Shown here: positions 1-8,799 of the stretch, piece after piece | How the letters are laid out: each line of letters opens with the position of its first letter | How positions within the stretch are numbered: the stretch's first letter is position 1 | Assembly (NCBI GenBank): GCA_028279555.1 | Contig: JANQNO010000008.1 | Span: 310,001-374,000, forward strand | Origin: Sphingorhabdus sp. | Lineage (GTDB): Bacteria; Pseudomonadota; Alphaproteobacteria; Sphingomonadales; Sphingomonadaceae | DNA length: 64,000 bases | Direction: 5' to 3' | The notes under the pieces: generated by a model | What the model saw: only the letters and a program-made list of their open reading frames with translations | What the model was told of the DNA's origin: nothing | The model's database searches: none | Translations under genes and position numbers: made by a program

Positions 1-154
1 CCATGCCGACAATATCATCGTGCTCGACAAGGGCCGGGTCGCCGAACAAGGAAACCACCCGGCGCTGCTCGCACAAGACGGCCTCTATGCGCAGCTATGG
101 CACCGCCAGCAGGCCGAACAGGAAGAGGTGGTGGCAGTGCCAGCCGGAAGCTGA
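1..154 (+). CDS. ABC exporter ATP-binding protein, C-terminal end (partial)
   Basis: Only the last 50 codons are present; the gene enters from the left edge in frame 2 and stops at TGA 152-154. The visible residues ([22 protein letters not shown], then [11 protein letters not shown]) match the region after the H-loop in HlyB/MsbA-type exporters, where 'D-x-I-x-V-L-x-x-G-R-x-x-E-x-G-x-H' and a terminal 'G-x-Y-x-x-L-W-x-x-Q' are typical. It is therefore probably an inner-membrane half-transporter fused to its ATPase. The substrate cannot be inferred from this fragment. Confidence 0.8.
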   Translation, partial: HADNIIVLDKGRVAEQGNHPALLAQDGLYAQLWHRQQAEQEEVVAVPAGS

Positions 155-169
155 TAACGGCGAAAGGCG

Positions 170-730
170 ATGAAAAAAACTCTACTGCCTTTGTTATTGA
201 TTGCAGCGCCGGTCCTCCTGGCCGGGTGCGATGTGCAACAGACTGAACAGCCAGAAGAGACATCTGAGAAGAAAGCCACCACCATGTTCCGCACGCTCGA
301 AGCCGATATGCTTGCCAGCCCGCAAATCTCGGTCGCAGATGTAGCAGCTGCAAAAAATGCAGGCGTAACGCTGATTATCAACAACCGGCCGGACGGCGAA
401 GATCCGACAGCGCCGCAGGGCGACGAGATCGCAGCCGCAGCCAAGGCGGCGGGCATCGATTACATCGCAATCCCAGTGACCCATGCCGGTTTCTCGCGAT
501 CCCAAATCGACGCCACCAATGCCGCGTTAGACAAGGCCGAGGCGGCGGGCGGAAAGACGCTGGCCTATTGCCGCTCGGGTACCCGCTCGACTTTGCTCTG
601 GTCGCTGGCGCAGGCCGCCAAGGGAGAAAGCCCGCGCGTTATCGCCGCCAAGGCCGCCGATGCCGGCTATGACGTCGCACCTATCCAGATGATGCTCGAT
701 ACGCTCGCTGGTGCCGCGAAAGCCGAATAA
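170..730 (+). CDS. Lipoprotein with TIGR01244/DUF442-type sulfurtransferase-phosphatase domain
   Basis: A 186-residue protein starting with a lipoprotein signal (MKKTLLPLLLIAAPVLLAGC, lipobox LAGC at Cys20), so it should be anchored in the periplasm. From about residue 40 it resembles the beta-lactamase-hydrolase-like/DUF442 fold: 'FRTLEADMLASPQIS', 'GVTLIINNRPDGE', and a Cys-phosphatase-type loop YCRSGTRS (C-x5-R) near residues 134-141. Relatives are linked to sulfide or thiol metabolism, but no oxidation partners lie next to it. The ATG is 15 bases after the exporter stop, which suggests co-transcription. The family call is fairly sure; substrate unknown. Confidence 0.75.
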   Translation: MKKTLLPLLLIAAPVLLAGCDVQQTEQPEETSEKKATTMFRTLEADMLASPQISVADVAAAKNAGVTLIINNRPDGEDPTAPQGDEIAAAAKAAGIDYIAIPVTHAGFSRSQIDATNAALDKAEAAGGKTLAYCRSGTRSTLLWSLAQAAKGESPRVIAAKAADAGYDVAPIQMMLDTLAGAAKAE

Positions 731-776
731 AGCGGCATACTCGACATGCCGCTGACATCAATGTAAGCAGGGCAGC

Positions 777-1685
777 ATGCCCGACCTTCCGAGCCCGGTT
801 ACCTATGCAATTCCCTTCTTCGTGATCACGCTGATCATAGAGATGTGGCTGATCCGCAAACGGCGCAACATCAAAGGCTATGAGTGGCGTGATACCGCTA
901 CGTCGCTGCTCATGGGGACAGGCAGCCAGGTTGCCGGCCTCCTTACGATCGTTCCGACGTTGGCGATGGCCTACTGGCTGAACAGCCATGCGCTGTTCGA
1001 TATCGGTTTTGTCTGGTGGGCCTGGATTGCGTGCTTTGTCCTTGATGATCTGGCCTATTATGTTTTTCACCGCGCCGCGCACCGTGTCCGCTGGTTCTGG
1101 GCAGCACATGTCAACCATCATTCAAGCGAGCATTACAATCTTTCCACGGCGCTCCGGCAAACATGGACGGGCTTTATCGCTCTCAGCTTTGTTTTCCGAC
1201 TTCCCTTGCTCCTCGTCGGATTTCCGGTGGAGATGCTGCTTTTCTGCGGCGGGCTGAACCTGATCTATCAATATTGGTTTCATACCGAAGCGATTCACAA
1301 GATGCCGCGATGGTTCGAATGGCTGCTTAACACACCGTCGCATCACCGCGTTCATCATGCGACCAATGCCCGTTATCTGGATGCGAACTATGCCGGTGTT
1401 TTCATGATCTGGGACCGGATGTTCGGCACCTTTGTGCCGGAGGACGACGCCGACAAAATAGAATATGGGCTGGTCAGAAATATCGGCAGCTTCAACCTCT
1501 TCAAGGCTGTATTTCACGAATGGGCGGCCATCGCGAAGGATGTCTGGCAAGCGCCGTGGAAGCACAAGCTGTCCTATATGTTTCGCGAGCCGGGCTGGTC
1601 ACATGATGGCAGCCGCGAAACCAGCGCGATGATCAAGGCACGCGCGCTGCGCGAGGGCAAACCCGGGCTTTCAACAGAAAAATGA
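777..1685 (+). CDS. Sterol desaturase / fatty acid hydroxylase family membrane protein
   Basis: A 302-residue integral membrane protein with the three histidine clusters that bind a di-iron centre in the fatty acid hydroxylase superfamily: HRAAH (~residues 98-102), HVNHH (~111-115) and HRVHH (~198-202). Hydrophobic segments lie at about residues 8-24, 50-68, 77-95 and 140-165. The predicted chemistry is O2-dependent hydroxylation of a lipid-like substrate such as a fatty acid, sterol, carotenoid or hopanoid. Neighbours give no substrate clue. Confidence 0.85.
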   Translation: MPDLPSPVTYAIPFFVITLIIEMWLIRKRRNIKGYEWRDTATSLLMGTGSQVAGLLTIVPTLAMAYWLNSHALFDIGFVWWAWIACFVLDDLAYYVFHRAAHRVRWFWAAHVNHHSSEHYNLSTALRQTWTGFIALSFVFRLPLLLVGFPVEMLLFCGGLNLIYQYWFHTEAIHKMPRWFEWLLNTPSHHRVHHATNARYLDANYAGVFMIWDRMFGTFVPEDDADKIEYGLVRNIGSFNLFKAVFHEWAAIAKDVWQAPWKHKLSYMFREPGWSHDGSRETSAMIKARALREGKPGLSTEK

Positions 1686-1742
1686 ACCGCGACAGAGCGA
1701 TAGCCCTTCCCAAGTGGGGGATTAGCGCTTACCCCCCAAACC

Positions 1743-2411
1743 ATGTGGCATCTTCACCAGTTTCCGCTTTGCCCCTTCTCGCGCAAGGTTCGCCTGCTGA
1801 TGGGGGAAAAGGGCGTCGCCTATTCGCTGGTGCGCGAGAATCCCTGGGAGCAAAGGGACGAATTCGTTCAGATGAACCCGGCGGCGCGCACACCCGTAAT
1901 GACCGATGACAAGGGGCTTGTGCTCGTCGATAGCGTTGCGATCTGCGAATATATCGATGAAACAGTCGAGAAAAATCCGATGATCAGCGGGACTGCCGCC
2001 TACCGCGCGGAAATTCGCCGCCTTGTCGCCTGGTTCGACCAGCATTTTTACGGCGATGTCACCGGGCCACTGCTCCACGAACGGATGATGAAGCGGTTGA
2101 TCCACCGCCAGCCGCCCGATGCCAGCATATTGCGCGAGGCAATGCGGCGGGCCAACGGCCATCTCGACTATATCGACTATCTGATCGATCACCGCGCCTG
2201 GATGGCGGGCAGCACCATGACGCTTGCCGACCTGGCCGCGGCCGCACAGATTTCTGTCGCCGACTATCTGGGCGGCATCGACTGGAAGGGGCATGAACAA
2301 TCGAAGGCGTGGTACGCAATGTTCAAATCGCGGCCCAGCTTTCGCCCGCTTCTGTCAGAACGGATGGAAGTGATCAGCCCGCCCGAGCATTATGAGCTTG
2401 TCGATTTCTGA
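1743..2411 (+). CDS. Glutathione S-transferase family protein
   Basis: A 222-residue cytosolic protein with a thioredoxin-fold N-terminus: 'LHQFPLCPFSRKVRLLM' puts a CPFS motif at residues 10-13, and 'DSVAICEYIDE' provides the glutathione-binding Ser region near residues 63-73. The all-helical C-terminal domain contains 'MAGSTMTLADLAAAA'. Roles could be detoxification or peroxide reduction. It starts 57 bases after the hydroxylase gene. The start is the first ATG giving a complete beta-strand 1. Confidence 0.85.
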   Translation: MWHLHQFPLCPFSRKVRLLMGEKGVAYSLVRENPWEQRDEFVQMNPAARTPVMTDDKGLVLVDSVAICEYIDETVEKNPMISGTAAYRAEIRRLVAWFDQHFYGDVTGPLLHERMMKRLIHRQPPDASILREAMRRANGHLDYIDYLIDHRAWMAGSTMTLADLAAAAQISVADYLGGIDWKGHEQSKAWYAMFKSRPSFRPLLSERMEVISPPEHYELVDF

Positions 2412-2496
2412 CGCCCCATAACCCGTTGCATCATTTCAAAGCCTCGGTTAGGGACGCCGCTACGCCGATTGGTCCATCGGGCCGTCGCGCCGAAAT

Positions 2497-2582
2497 GCGG
2501 GTATGGCGGAATTGGTAGACGCGCTGGATTCAAAATCCAGTGTCCTTTGGACATGTCGGTTCGAGTCCGACTACCCGTACCA
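2497..2582 (+). tRNA. tRNA-Leu (anticodon CAA)
   Basis: The cloverleaf begins GCGGGTA and ends TACCCGT plus discriminator A and encoded CCA, giving a 7-bp acceptor stem with one G-U pair at the first position. The anticodon stem CTGGA/TCCAG frames the loop TTCAAAA, anticodon CAA, which reads UUG. A long variable arm, as expected for a leucine tRNA, and a T-arm with GGTTCGAGTCC are visible. Confidence 0.95.
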
Positions 2583-2706
2583 TCCGGCCGGAAATTTAAC
2601 CTTCAAACGCCGCGCTGTCCCCATCTGGCACAGTGAGTTCGATTCGCCGCGTTAACCACCTTTCGGTCTAGCCAGAATAGTTACCAAATCGTTAACACTG
2701 CCGGTC

Positions 2707-2901
2707 ATGGGAAGAAGGGAACTCGTCTGCCGCAGCGAAGATGCCGGCCATCCGTTCAGGCGGACATTGGCACCGGTCGTGCTAACGGCTGTGTCCCAAG
2801 AAGAAGCCGAACCGGCAAAATGGTGGAAACAGGAAGATACGCATCTTTTCCTGATGAGCTTCATCGCCTTCTTCATCGTCTTTTACAGCTTTATCGCCTG
2901 A
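2707..2901 (+). CDS. Small hypothetical protein with C-terminal membrane helix
   Basis: A 64-codon ORF whose last 25 residues (HLFLMSFIAFFIVFYSFIA) form one strongly hydrophobic aromatic-rich helix. Before it come 'EEAEPAKWWKQED' and a basic N-terminal stretch. The pattern 'KWW-K-x-E-T/D-x-LFLMSF' fits small single-span proteins I believe are common in sphingomonads (from memory, not searched). It faces the converging MFS gene, ending 16 bases from that gene's stop. No function can be assigned. The start could be later. Confidence 0.5.
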   Translation: MGRRELVCRSEDAGHPFRRTLAPVVLTAVSQEEAEPAKWWKQEDTHLFLMSFIAFFIVFYSFIA

Positions 2902-2917
2902 CTCCTGGAGTCTGGCC

Positions 2918-4204
2918 CTAGTCACAGGCTTTGTGCAGTTGCCAGCCGAGCCAGGCTGCAACCAGACACATTGCGGCAACCATCAATAGCTGCTGTGTTG
3001 TCGTCACCCCGATCAGGCTTAGGCCCAGTGCGGCAAGCGCGCCCAGTACCATGCAGCCGGAATTGACGACATTGTTGGCGGCAATGGTGCGCGCGGTCTG
3101 GCTGATATCGACGGTGGTGGTCAGGAAAGCATAAAGCGGCACAACGAACATGCCGCCAAAAATGGCGACGCCGGCCAATATCGCAAGCAGGCCCCAACTG
3201 CCCTGATAGCTCATGAAGGTCGCGAAGGTATACAGCTGCCCATCCGGCAGCCCTTGCCAGCTCTCGGTCACGATAAAGAGCATCAACACGCAGATCCCCA
3301 TCGCGATCACGCTGACCGGGGCATAGCGGGCAGAGACCTTCGTTTGCAGCAGGCGGTTGATGAGGATCGAGCCGACGGCAATACCGATCGAAAATACACC
3401 CAAAAACAGGCTTGCAACCTCGGGCGCGGAGGTGAGGACATTCTTAACCAGCGGCGGAAACTGAATGACCAGCACCGAACCGATCGTCCAGAAGAAGCTG
3501 ATCGATACAATTGCAAGATACAGCTTTCGGATATGCAGCGTATCATAGATCAGCCGCCAGCTGGAGGTGAAGGGGTTAAAGTCAATTTTATCGCGCTGCT
3601 TTTGAGGCGGCGCCGAAGGCATGAATTGCGCATTTATCCGGCCGACAATGGCAACCAGAATGACGCCTATGGCCGCCACCTCAACGCCGTTGCCATCCTG
3701 ATCGATGATGATACCGCCCAGAATGGTCCCGAACAATATGGCGATATAGGTACCGGCCTCGACAAGACCGGTCCCGCCCAGAACCTCGTCCTTTTCAAGA
3801 TGCTGCGGAAGCACGGCATATTTGATCGGGCCAAAAAAGGTGGATTGCAGCCCCAGCAGGAACAGCGCAGTGAGCATGATCGGGATCGACTGAATATACA
3901 GCCCGACCGCCCCTATCAGCGCGAGCACAATCTCCAGATTTTTGACGATCCGCGTAATCGCCGCCTTGTCATAATTGTCGGCAAGCTGCCCCGCCAGCGC
4001 CGAAAACAGGAAAAAGGGCAGGATGAAAATCCCCGATGCAAGGGCGTTGAACTGAAATTCCTGCGCGGGATCATTGTAGATCGCATAGGTGACCAGAACC
4101 ACCATCGCGAATTTGAACAAATTGTCGTTGAATGCCCCCAGTAGCTGGGTAACGAAAAGCGGAAGAAACCGACGCTTGGTCAGCAGACGCAGTGAAGTTT
4201 TCAT
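2918..4204 (-). CDS. MFS transporter, LplT/lysophospholipid-transporter-like
   Basis: A 428-residue protein with about 12 hydrophobic spans. The N-terminus 'RRFLPLFVTQLLGAFNDNLFKFAMVVLVTY' is characteristic of the MFS branch that includes LplT and the membrane half of some acyltransferase fusions, which flip lysophospholipids across the inner membrane. The start MKTSLRLL at 4204 is chosen because the upstream in-frame extension overlaps pgsA on the other strand and has no membrane character. Divergence from pgsA (phosphatidylglycerol synthesis) fits a phospholipid role, though that link is inference. Confidence 0.8.
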   Translation of the reverse strand: MKTSLRLLTKRRFLPLFVTQLLGAFNDNLFKFAMVVLVTYAIYNDPAQEFQFNALASGIFILPFFLFSALAGQLADNYDKAAITRIVKNLEIVLALIGAVGLYIQSIPIMLTALFLLGLQSTFFGPIKYAVLPQHLEKDEVLGGTGLVEAGTYIAILFGTILGGIIIDQDGNGVEVAAIGVILVAIVGRINAQFMPSAPPQKQRDKIDFNPFTSSWRLIYDTLHIRKLYLAIVSISFFWTIGSVLVIQFPPLVKNVLTSAPEVASLFLGVFSIGIAVGSILINRLLQTKVSARYAPVSVIAMGICVLMLFIVTESWQGLPDGQLYTFATFMSYQGSWGLLAILAGVAIFGGMFVVPLYAFLTTTVDISQTARTIAANNVVNSGCMVLGALAALGLSLIGVTTTQQLLMVAAMCLVAAWLGWQLHKACD

Positions 4205-4330
4205 GAGATCATTGGTCCGCGAGCCGCCCCTTTTCGCGCGACAATAGCGGCTGGGCCTCGCAAGGCAACGAAAGTTTGCCATAAAAGTTTCGGTGGATTT
4301 TCCGCGCCGAACATGGTTTTGGCTTGTGCA

Positions 4331-4903
4331 ATGCTCACGCTTCCAAACCTGTTGACGCTGTCGCGAATAGTGGCCGTACCGGTGCTCGCATTCCTGCTGT
4401 GGCCGAGCATGACGGGCAGCGGCGCGCAGCCGACAAGCGTCGATTATGGGCTGGCCTTTGCGCTCTACTGCCTGATCGGCTTTACCGACTATTTCGATGG
4501 CTACCTTGCCCGCGCGCAGGGAACAGTGTCGAAACTGGGCATTTTCCTCGACCCCATCGCCGACAAGATTCTGGTGGCGGCGGTCATCCTGCTGCTCGTC
4601 TTTACCGGCGATATAGCAAGCTGGCACGTGATTGCCGCGCTGATTATCCTGGTGCGCGAAATTACCGTTTCGGGCCTGCGCGAATTTCTTGCCGGACTGC
4701 AGGTTTCCGTCCCGGTGACGCAGCTTGCAAAATGGAAGACTGCTGCGCAGCTCTTCGCCTTTGGCGGCCTTATCCTCTCGGGCGCTTTCCCGGCCATCGA
4801 ATGGTTGAAGCTGGCATCGCTCGCACTATTGTGGGTGGCCGCGATCCTGACTGTGATCACAGGCTGGGACTATCTGCGCGTCGGCCTCAAGCATATGGAC
4901 TAA
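4331..4903 (+). CDS. pgsA: CDP-diacylglycerol--glycerol-3-phosphate 3-phosphatidyltransferase
   Basis: Makes phosphatidylglycerol phosphate from CDP-diacylglycerol and glycerol-3-phosphate at the inner membrane. The CDP-alcohol phosphotransferase signature D-G-x2-A-R-x8-G-x3-D-x3-D is complete in 'DGYLARAQGTVSKLGIFLDPIADK'. Four or more hydrophobic helices surround it, and the length (190 residues) is normal. The start MLTLPNLLTLSR at 4331 matches the family N-terminus better than an in-frame ATG 18 bases upstream. moaD follows after 10 bases, so these genes probably form one transcript. Confidence 0.92.
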   Translation: MLTLPNLLTLSRIVAVPVLAFLLWPSMTGSGAQPTSVDYGLAFALYCLIGFTDYFDGYLARAQGTVSKLGIFLDPIADKILVAAVILLLVFTGDIASWHVIAALIILVREITVSGLREFLAGLQVSVPVTQLAKWKTAAQLFAFGGLILSGAFPAIEWLKLASLALLWVAAILTVITGWDYLRVGLKHMD

Positions 4904-4913
4904 GGTCAAGGCC

Positions 4914-5165
4914 ATGCAGTTTCTTTATTTTGCGAGCGTTAGAGAGGCCATGGGGCGCGATGGCGAGGAGTTGCAACCGCCCGAGCATGTCACGACCATC
5001 GCCGATGCAGCGAACTGGCTGGCCGGCCAGAGCGAAGCGCATGCTGCGGCGCTCGAAAATCACGGCAAGCTTCGTTTTGCGCTCGATCACGTCATGACAA
5101 ACAAAGATGCAAGCATAGCGAATGCGTGCGAACTTGCCATATTCCCGCCCGTGACCGGCGGATGA
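4914..5165 (+). CDS. moaD: Molybdopterin synthase small subunit (MoaD)
   Basis: An 83-residue ubiquitin-fold protein. It ends in the Gly-Gly tail (PPVTGG) that is adenylated and thiocarboxylated to donate sulfur for the molybdopterin dithiolene. 'MQFLYFASVREAMG' is the usual first strand. AAGG lies just upstream of the ATG. Its stop overlaps the moaE start as ATGA, so the two subunits are translationally coupled. Confidence 0.93.
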   Translation: MQFLYFASVREAMGRDGEELQPPEHVTTIADAANWLAGQSEAHAAALENHGKLRFALDHVMTNKDASIANACELAIFPPVTGG

Positions 5166-5602
5166 TCGATATCCGTATCCAGCCGCAGCGCTTTGACAGC
5201 GGCAAGGAACTTGTCCCGCTTATGGAGATGGAGGGCGGCGCAGTGGCAAGCTTCACAGGGATCGCCCGCAAGGATGGTGATGTGGCGGCAATCGAGCTGG
5301 AGCATTATCCCGCCATGACTGAAGCCAGCCTGCGTGCACTGGCCCAAGAAGCCGCGCGCCGCTGGGGGCTCCTCGGCTGCATAGTCATCCACCGCGTCGG
5401 GCGTATCGAAGTCGGCGAGGAAATCGTGCTGGTCGGCACGGCGGCCGCCCACCGCGCCGAAGCATTCGATGCTTGCCAGTTTCTCATCGACCGGCTCAAA
5501 ACCGATGTGCCCTTCTGGAAAAAGGAAATTTTTGGCGATGGCAGCTCCGCCTGGGTCGAGGCCAAGGCAAGCGACGATGCGAAGGCCGACAGCTGGAGCT
5601 AA
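5162..5602 (+). CDS. moaE: Molybdopterin synthase large subunit (MoaE)
   Basis: The catalytic partner of MoaD, converting cyclic pyranopterin monophosphate to molybdopterin. The family sequence 'GAVASFTGIARKDG', the 'RVGRIEVGEEIVLVGTAAAHR' core and the basic 'DRLKTDVPFWKKE' motif with the active-site lysine are present. The start at 5162 overlaps the moaD stop (ATGA); an upstream in-frame ATG lies inside moaD and is rejected. Length 146 residues, normal. Its 3' end overlaps the converging oxyR stop by four bases. Confidence 0.93.
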   Translation: MIDIRIQPQRFDSGKELVPLMEMEGGAVASFTGIARKDGDVAAIELEHYPAMTEASLRALAQEAARRWGLLGCIVIHRVGRIEVGEEIVLVGTAAAHRAEAFDACQFLIDRLKTDVPFWKKEIFGDGSSAWVEAKASDDAKADSWS

Positions 5603-6504
5603 CCCGCCCTTAGCTCCCGCATCGCACCGGCGAGCATTTCGAATTCTTCGCGGCGCGGATTGTTGGTGCGCCAGACCAGCGCAATTTCCCGGCTCGCATG
5701 CTCGGCATTGAGCGGGCGGGCCTGCACGTCGGTGCCGCCGAGTAGCCCGCCTTCAACGGCCATTTCGGGAATCAATGTGAGGCCCAACCCGTTATCCACC
5801 ATCTGGATCAGCGTATAGAGCGAGGTCCCCATCATGCGCGCATTGGCGCGCAGCTCCGGCCGGTTGCAGGCGGCCAGCGCGTGATCCTTCAGGCAGTGGC
5901 CGTCGACCAGCAGCAGCAAGCGTTCCTCGTCGATCAGTCCGGGATCGACACTATCGGGCGGATCGCGCGGATCATTTTTGGGAAAAGCGACCTGCAAGCC
6001 ATCATCGAACAGGCTGGCCTTCTCGACGTCGCCGCAGGCAAAGGGAAGTGCCAGCAACACGCAATCGACATCGCCATGATGCAGCGCCTCGCAAGCAGCA
6101 GCGCTGGTTTCCTCGCGCAGATAGAGTTTGAGATCGGGAAATCGCTTGCGCAAGGCAGGCAGCAGCTTCGGCAGCAGGAATGGCGCGATGGTCGGGATCA
6201 CGCTCATCCGCAAATCGTCGGCAAGCGGTTTTCCTGCGCTGCGCGCCATATCGGCGAGCTCTTCGGCTTCGCGCAGAATCCGGTGCGCCTTCTCCACCAT
6301 TTTCTTGCCCAGCGGCGTGAAACGCACAACCCGCCGCGTGCGCTCGACCAGCGTAAGCCCCAGCAATGTCTCCAGCTCGCGAATGCCCGATGACAGCGTC
6401 GATTGCGTCACGAAACAGGCCTCGGCAGCCTTGCCGAAATGGCCATGCGCTTCCAGCGCGACGAGATATTGGAGCTGCTTCAGGGTCGGGAGATAGGATT
6501 GCAT
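5599..6504 (-). CDS. oxyR: LysR-type peroxide sensor OxyR
   Basis: A 301-residue LysR regulator with an N-terminal winged HTH (residues 8-65, 'HFGKAAEACFVTQSTLSSGIRELE') and a periplasmic-binding-like effector domain. Cys204 and Cys213 sit in 'DGHCLKDHALAAC', with the same nine-residue spacing as the redox pair C199/C208 of E. coli OxyR, and 'LPKLLPALRKRFPDL' is typical of the subgroup. It should activate peroxide-defence genes after disulfide formation. No catalase or peroxiredoxin gene is adjacent. It is transcribed divergently from cysE. Confidence 0.92.
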   Translation of the reverse strand: MQSYLPTLKQLQYLVALEAHGHFGKAAEACFVTQSTLSSGIRELETLLGLTLVERTRRVVRFTPLGKKMVEKAHRILREAEELADMARSAGKPLADDLRMSVIPTIAPFLLPKLLPALRKRFPDLKLYLREETSAAACEALHHGDVDCVLLALPFACGDVEKASLFDDGLQVAFPKNDPRDPPDSVDPGLIDEERLLLLVDGHCLKDHALAACNRPELRANARMMGTSLYTLIQMVDNGLGLTLIPEMAVEGGLLGGTDVQARPLNAEHASREIALVWRTNNPRREEFEMLAGAMRELRAG

Positions 6505-6662
6505 ATTTCTTTCGCTCGATTATTTCTCCTCTTTTAATCGATAGGGGCGATTATTACCAGTCCGGCAGCCAAAAAAGCGCGCCGTCATTTGAATTCCGCC
6601 GCATTCATGCTTACGATAGAGAAATGCTGGCGCTTTGAAGAGCGCCCGGAAGGAGTTCTCCC

Positions 6663-7397
6663 ATGCTGTCCGCACTGGCCGACTATCTCGATTCCGTGCG
6701 CGCCCGCGATCCGGCTCCGCGCTCCAATATCGAAATTTTGCTCTATCCGGGCGTTTGGGCGCTGGGATTCCACAAAGTCGCTCATTGGCTTTTCGAAGGG
6801 CGGTTGTTCTTTATGGCGCGTTTCATCAATCATTTTTCGCGCATGGTAACCGCGATCGATATCCATCCCGGCGCGAAAATCGGCAAGAATTTCTTTCTCG
6901 ACCATGGCTTTACCGTCATTGGCGAGACCGCCGAGATTGGCGACAATGTCACCATCTATCAATCGGTTACGCTGGGCGGCACCAACCCGACCAGCGGCGA
7001 AGGCGGCAAACGCCACCCGACCATCGAAGATAATGCGATCATTGGCTCCGGCGCGCAGATATTGGGGCCAGTGACCGTGGGCGAGCGCGCCCGCATCGGC
7101 GCTGCAGCCGTGGTCACCGAAGATGTGCCGGCGGGTGCCACCATGGTCGGCTTCAAGGCGCGCTCCACCCTGGTCAAGGCGGAGACCTATGCGCGCGATT
7201 TCGTGCCCTATGGCACACCCTGCGAAGATATGTTCGACCCGGCAACACAAAGCCTGGAAATACTGCAATGCGAGCTGGATACGCTGAAAAAGAAAATCGC
7301 CGCCGAAATGGCCGCGCGCGACAAGGAGGCGGCGGAAGAGAAAAAAAAGGCGGACAAGCCCAAGCGCAAGACCGGCAAGGGGCGTAAGACCGCTTGA
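6663..7397 (+). CDS. cysE: Serine O-acetyltransferase
   Basis: Acetylates L-serine with acetyl-CoA, the first committed step to cysteine. 'HPGAKIGKNFFLDHGFTVIGETAEIGDNVTIYQSVTLGGT' is the left-handed beta-helix hexapeptide domain with the catalytic His region, followed by 'KRHPTIEDNAIIGSGAQILGPVTVG'. The N-terminal alpha domain is the short type. The last 40 residues (from KKKIAAEM onward) form an extra Lys/Ala/Glu-rich tail, usual in alphaproteobacterial members. A strong GGAAGGAG lies 7-14 bases upstream. Confidence 0.92.
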   Translation: MLSALADYLDSVRARDPAPRSNIEILLYPGVWALGFHKVAHWLFEGRLFFMARFINHFSRMVTAIDIHPGAKIGKNFFLDHGFTVIGETAEIGDNVTIYQSVTLGGTNPTSGEGGKRHPTIEDNAIIGSGAQILGPVTVGERARIGAAAVVTEDVPAGATMVGFKARSTLVKAETYARDFVPYGTPCEDMFDPATQSLEILQCELDTLKKKIAAEMAARDKEAAEEKKKADKPKRKTGKGRKTA

Positions 7398-7744
7398 GCG
7401 CGACGGTAACGCCATTTCCCGAGCGGCGCGGCTACCGCCCCTCGCAAGTCGGTTTCGATCGCAAGGAACTCACCCGCATTCTCGATCTCTATGGCCGTAT
7501 GGTGGCGGCGGGGAACTGGCGTGATTATGCGATCAGTTTCGACAAGGATGCAGCCATTTTCGCCGCCTTCCGCCGCAGCGCCGAACGCCCCGAATATCGC
7601 ATCGAGAAACGCCCTGCCCTGCGCGGCAGGCAGGGGCAATGGGCATTGGTAAGCGAGCAGGGCATGGTGCTGAAACGCGGGCACGAGTTAGCGCCTGTGC
7701 TCGCGCCACTCGAGCGCAAGCTGATGAAGCTGGTGGGGGAGTAG
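7394..7744 (+). CDS. DUF2794 domain-containing protein
   Basis: A 116-residue protein recognised by 'VGFDRKELTRILDLYGRMVAAGNWRDYAISF' and 'AAFRRSAERPEYRIEKRPALRGRQGQWAL', hallmarks of DUF2794. No function is known. The family is confined to alphaproteobacteria as far as I recall. It begins with TTG overlapping the cysE stop (TTGA at 7394-7397), so it is translationally coupled to cysE; no better in-frame start lies near. Confidence 0.85.
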   Translation: MSATVTPFPERRGYRPSQVGFDRKELTRILDLYGRMVAAGNWRDYAISFDKDAAIFAAFRRSAERPEYRIEKRPALRGRQGQWALVSEQGMVLKRGHELAPVLAPLERKLMKLVGE

Positions 7745-7804
7745 GCCTGAAAGCTGACAGGGTCAGCCCGGCGCTATCAATCCCAAACCATTCAGTAGCG
7801 GAAA

Positions 7805-8713
7805 TTAGCTGGCAGCGAGCTCACCCAGCTTCTTGAACGCCTGCTGTCCCTGTTCGCCGCCTGACTGCGGAACCATTTCGCCCGTCCGGTCGCTGATCGC
7901 CGTGAAATTCTCGGCCACCGCTTCAGGCGTGCGCTGATCTTCGGGCAATGCCACGCCCTGCGTCATCGTGATATGCGCGGTGTGGAAAAATCCTGCGCCC
8001 GCACCCATAATCGTGTTGGTCGGCGCATCTTCGCTCACAAGATAAAGCGCAGCCGGTGCGACCCATTTGGGATCGAAGGCTTTCAGCGCCGCTTCGGGCA
8101 TGATGTCTTCGGTCATGCGCGTTCCGGCAACCGGCGCGATGGTGTTGCATTTGATGTTGTATTTGGCACCTTCCAGATAAAGCGTCTTAGTGAAACCGGC
8201 GAGGCCCAGCTTTGCCGCGCCATAATTGGCCTGACCGAAATTGCCGTAGAGGCCGGTGGAGCTTGCCGTCATCAAGATGCGGCCATAGGCCTGTTCGCGC
8301 ATGGTTTCCCAAACCGCCTTGGTGCAGTTGGCCGAGCCGTTGAGATGAACATCGACCACAAAACGCCAGTCTTCCATTTCCATCTTTGCAAAGCTCTTGT
8401 CGCGCAGGACGCCGGCATTGTTGATGAGGACATGGACGCCGCCCCATTCTTCCTTTGCCTTCGCGACCATTTCGACCATCTGTTCATATTCGGTAACGCT
8501 ACCGCCATTGGACATGGCGGTGCCGCCCTCGGCCTGGATTTCCTCCACGACCTTGAGCGCGGCATCGGAATGGCCGGTGCCATCGCGCGCGCCGCCCAGA
8601 TCATTGACCACCACTTTTGCCCCGCGGCGAGCCAGCTCGAGCGCATATTCGCGGCCCAATCCGCCGCCAGCACCGGTTACGATCGCCACTTTATCTTTGA
8701 AGCTGATGGTCAT
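7805..8713 (-). CDS. SDR-family 3-hydroxyacyl-CoA dehydrogenase-like oxidoreductase
   Basis: A 302-residue Rossmann protein: cofactor loop TGAGGGLG (~residues 14-21), '[11 protein letters not shown]', catalytic Ser in '[10 protein letters not shown]', and Y-x3-K in 'NYGAAK'. The start '[39 protein letters not shown]' resembles the dehydrogenase domain of peroxisomal multifunctional enzyme type 2, suggesting oxidation of 3-hydroxyacyl-CoA. ATG at 8713 follows AGGAG closely; upstream in-frame codons lack SDR similarity. Two tandem operator-like repeats lie upstream, which would fit regulation with fatty or branched-chain acid catabolism. Confidence 0.85.
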   Translation of the reverse strand: MTISFKDKVAIVTGAGGGLGREYALELARRGAKVVVNDLGGARDGTGHSDAALKVVEEIQAEGGTAMSNGGSVTEYEQMVEMVAKAKEEWGGVHVLINNAGVLRDKSFAKMEMEDWRFVVDVHLNGSANCTKAVWETMREQAYGRILMTASSTGLYGNFGQANYGAAKLGLAGFTKTLYLEGAKYNIKCNTIAPVAGTRMTEDIMPEAALKAFDPKWVAPAALYLVSEDAPTNTIMGAGAGFFHTAHITMTQGVALPEDQRTPEAVAENFTAISDRTGEMVPQSGGEQGQQAFKKLGELAAS

Positions 8714-8799
8714 TTTTGTCTCCTGATAGCCGATATTCTCCGGGCAACCGCTTGGAAGGAAGCCCTCTTTCGGCGCGGAGCATTGGCATGGCGCAAAGC

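Noticed and set aside
6505-6662. OxyR-binding site between oxyR and cysE
   Set aside because: ATAG and related tetrads occur but not with the regular ATAG-n7-spaced pattern, so no box can be called.
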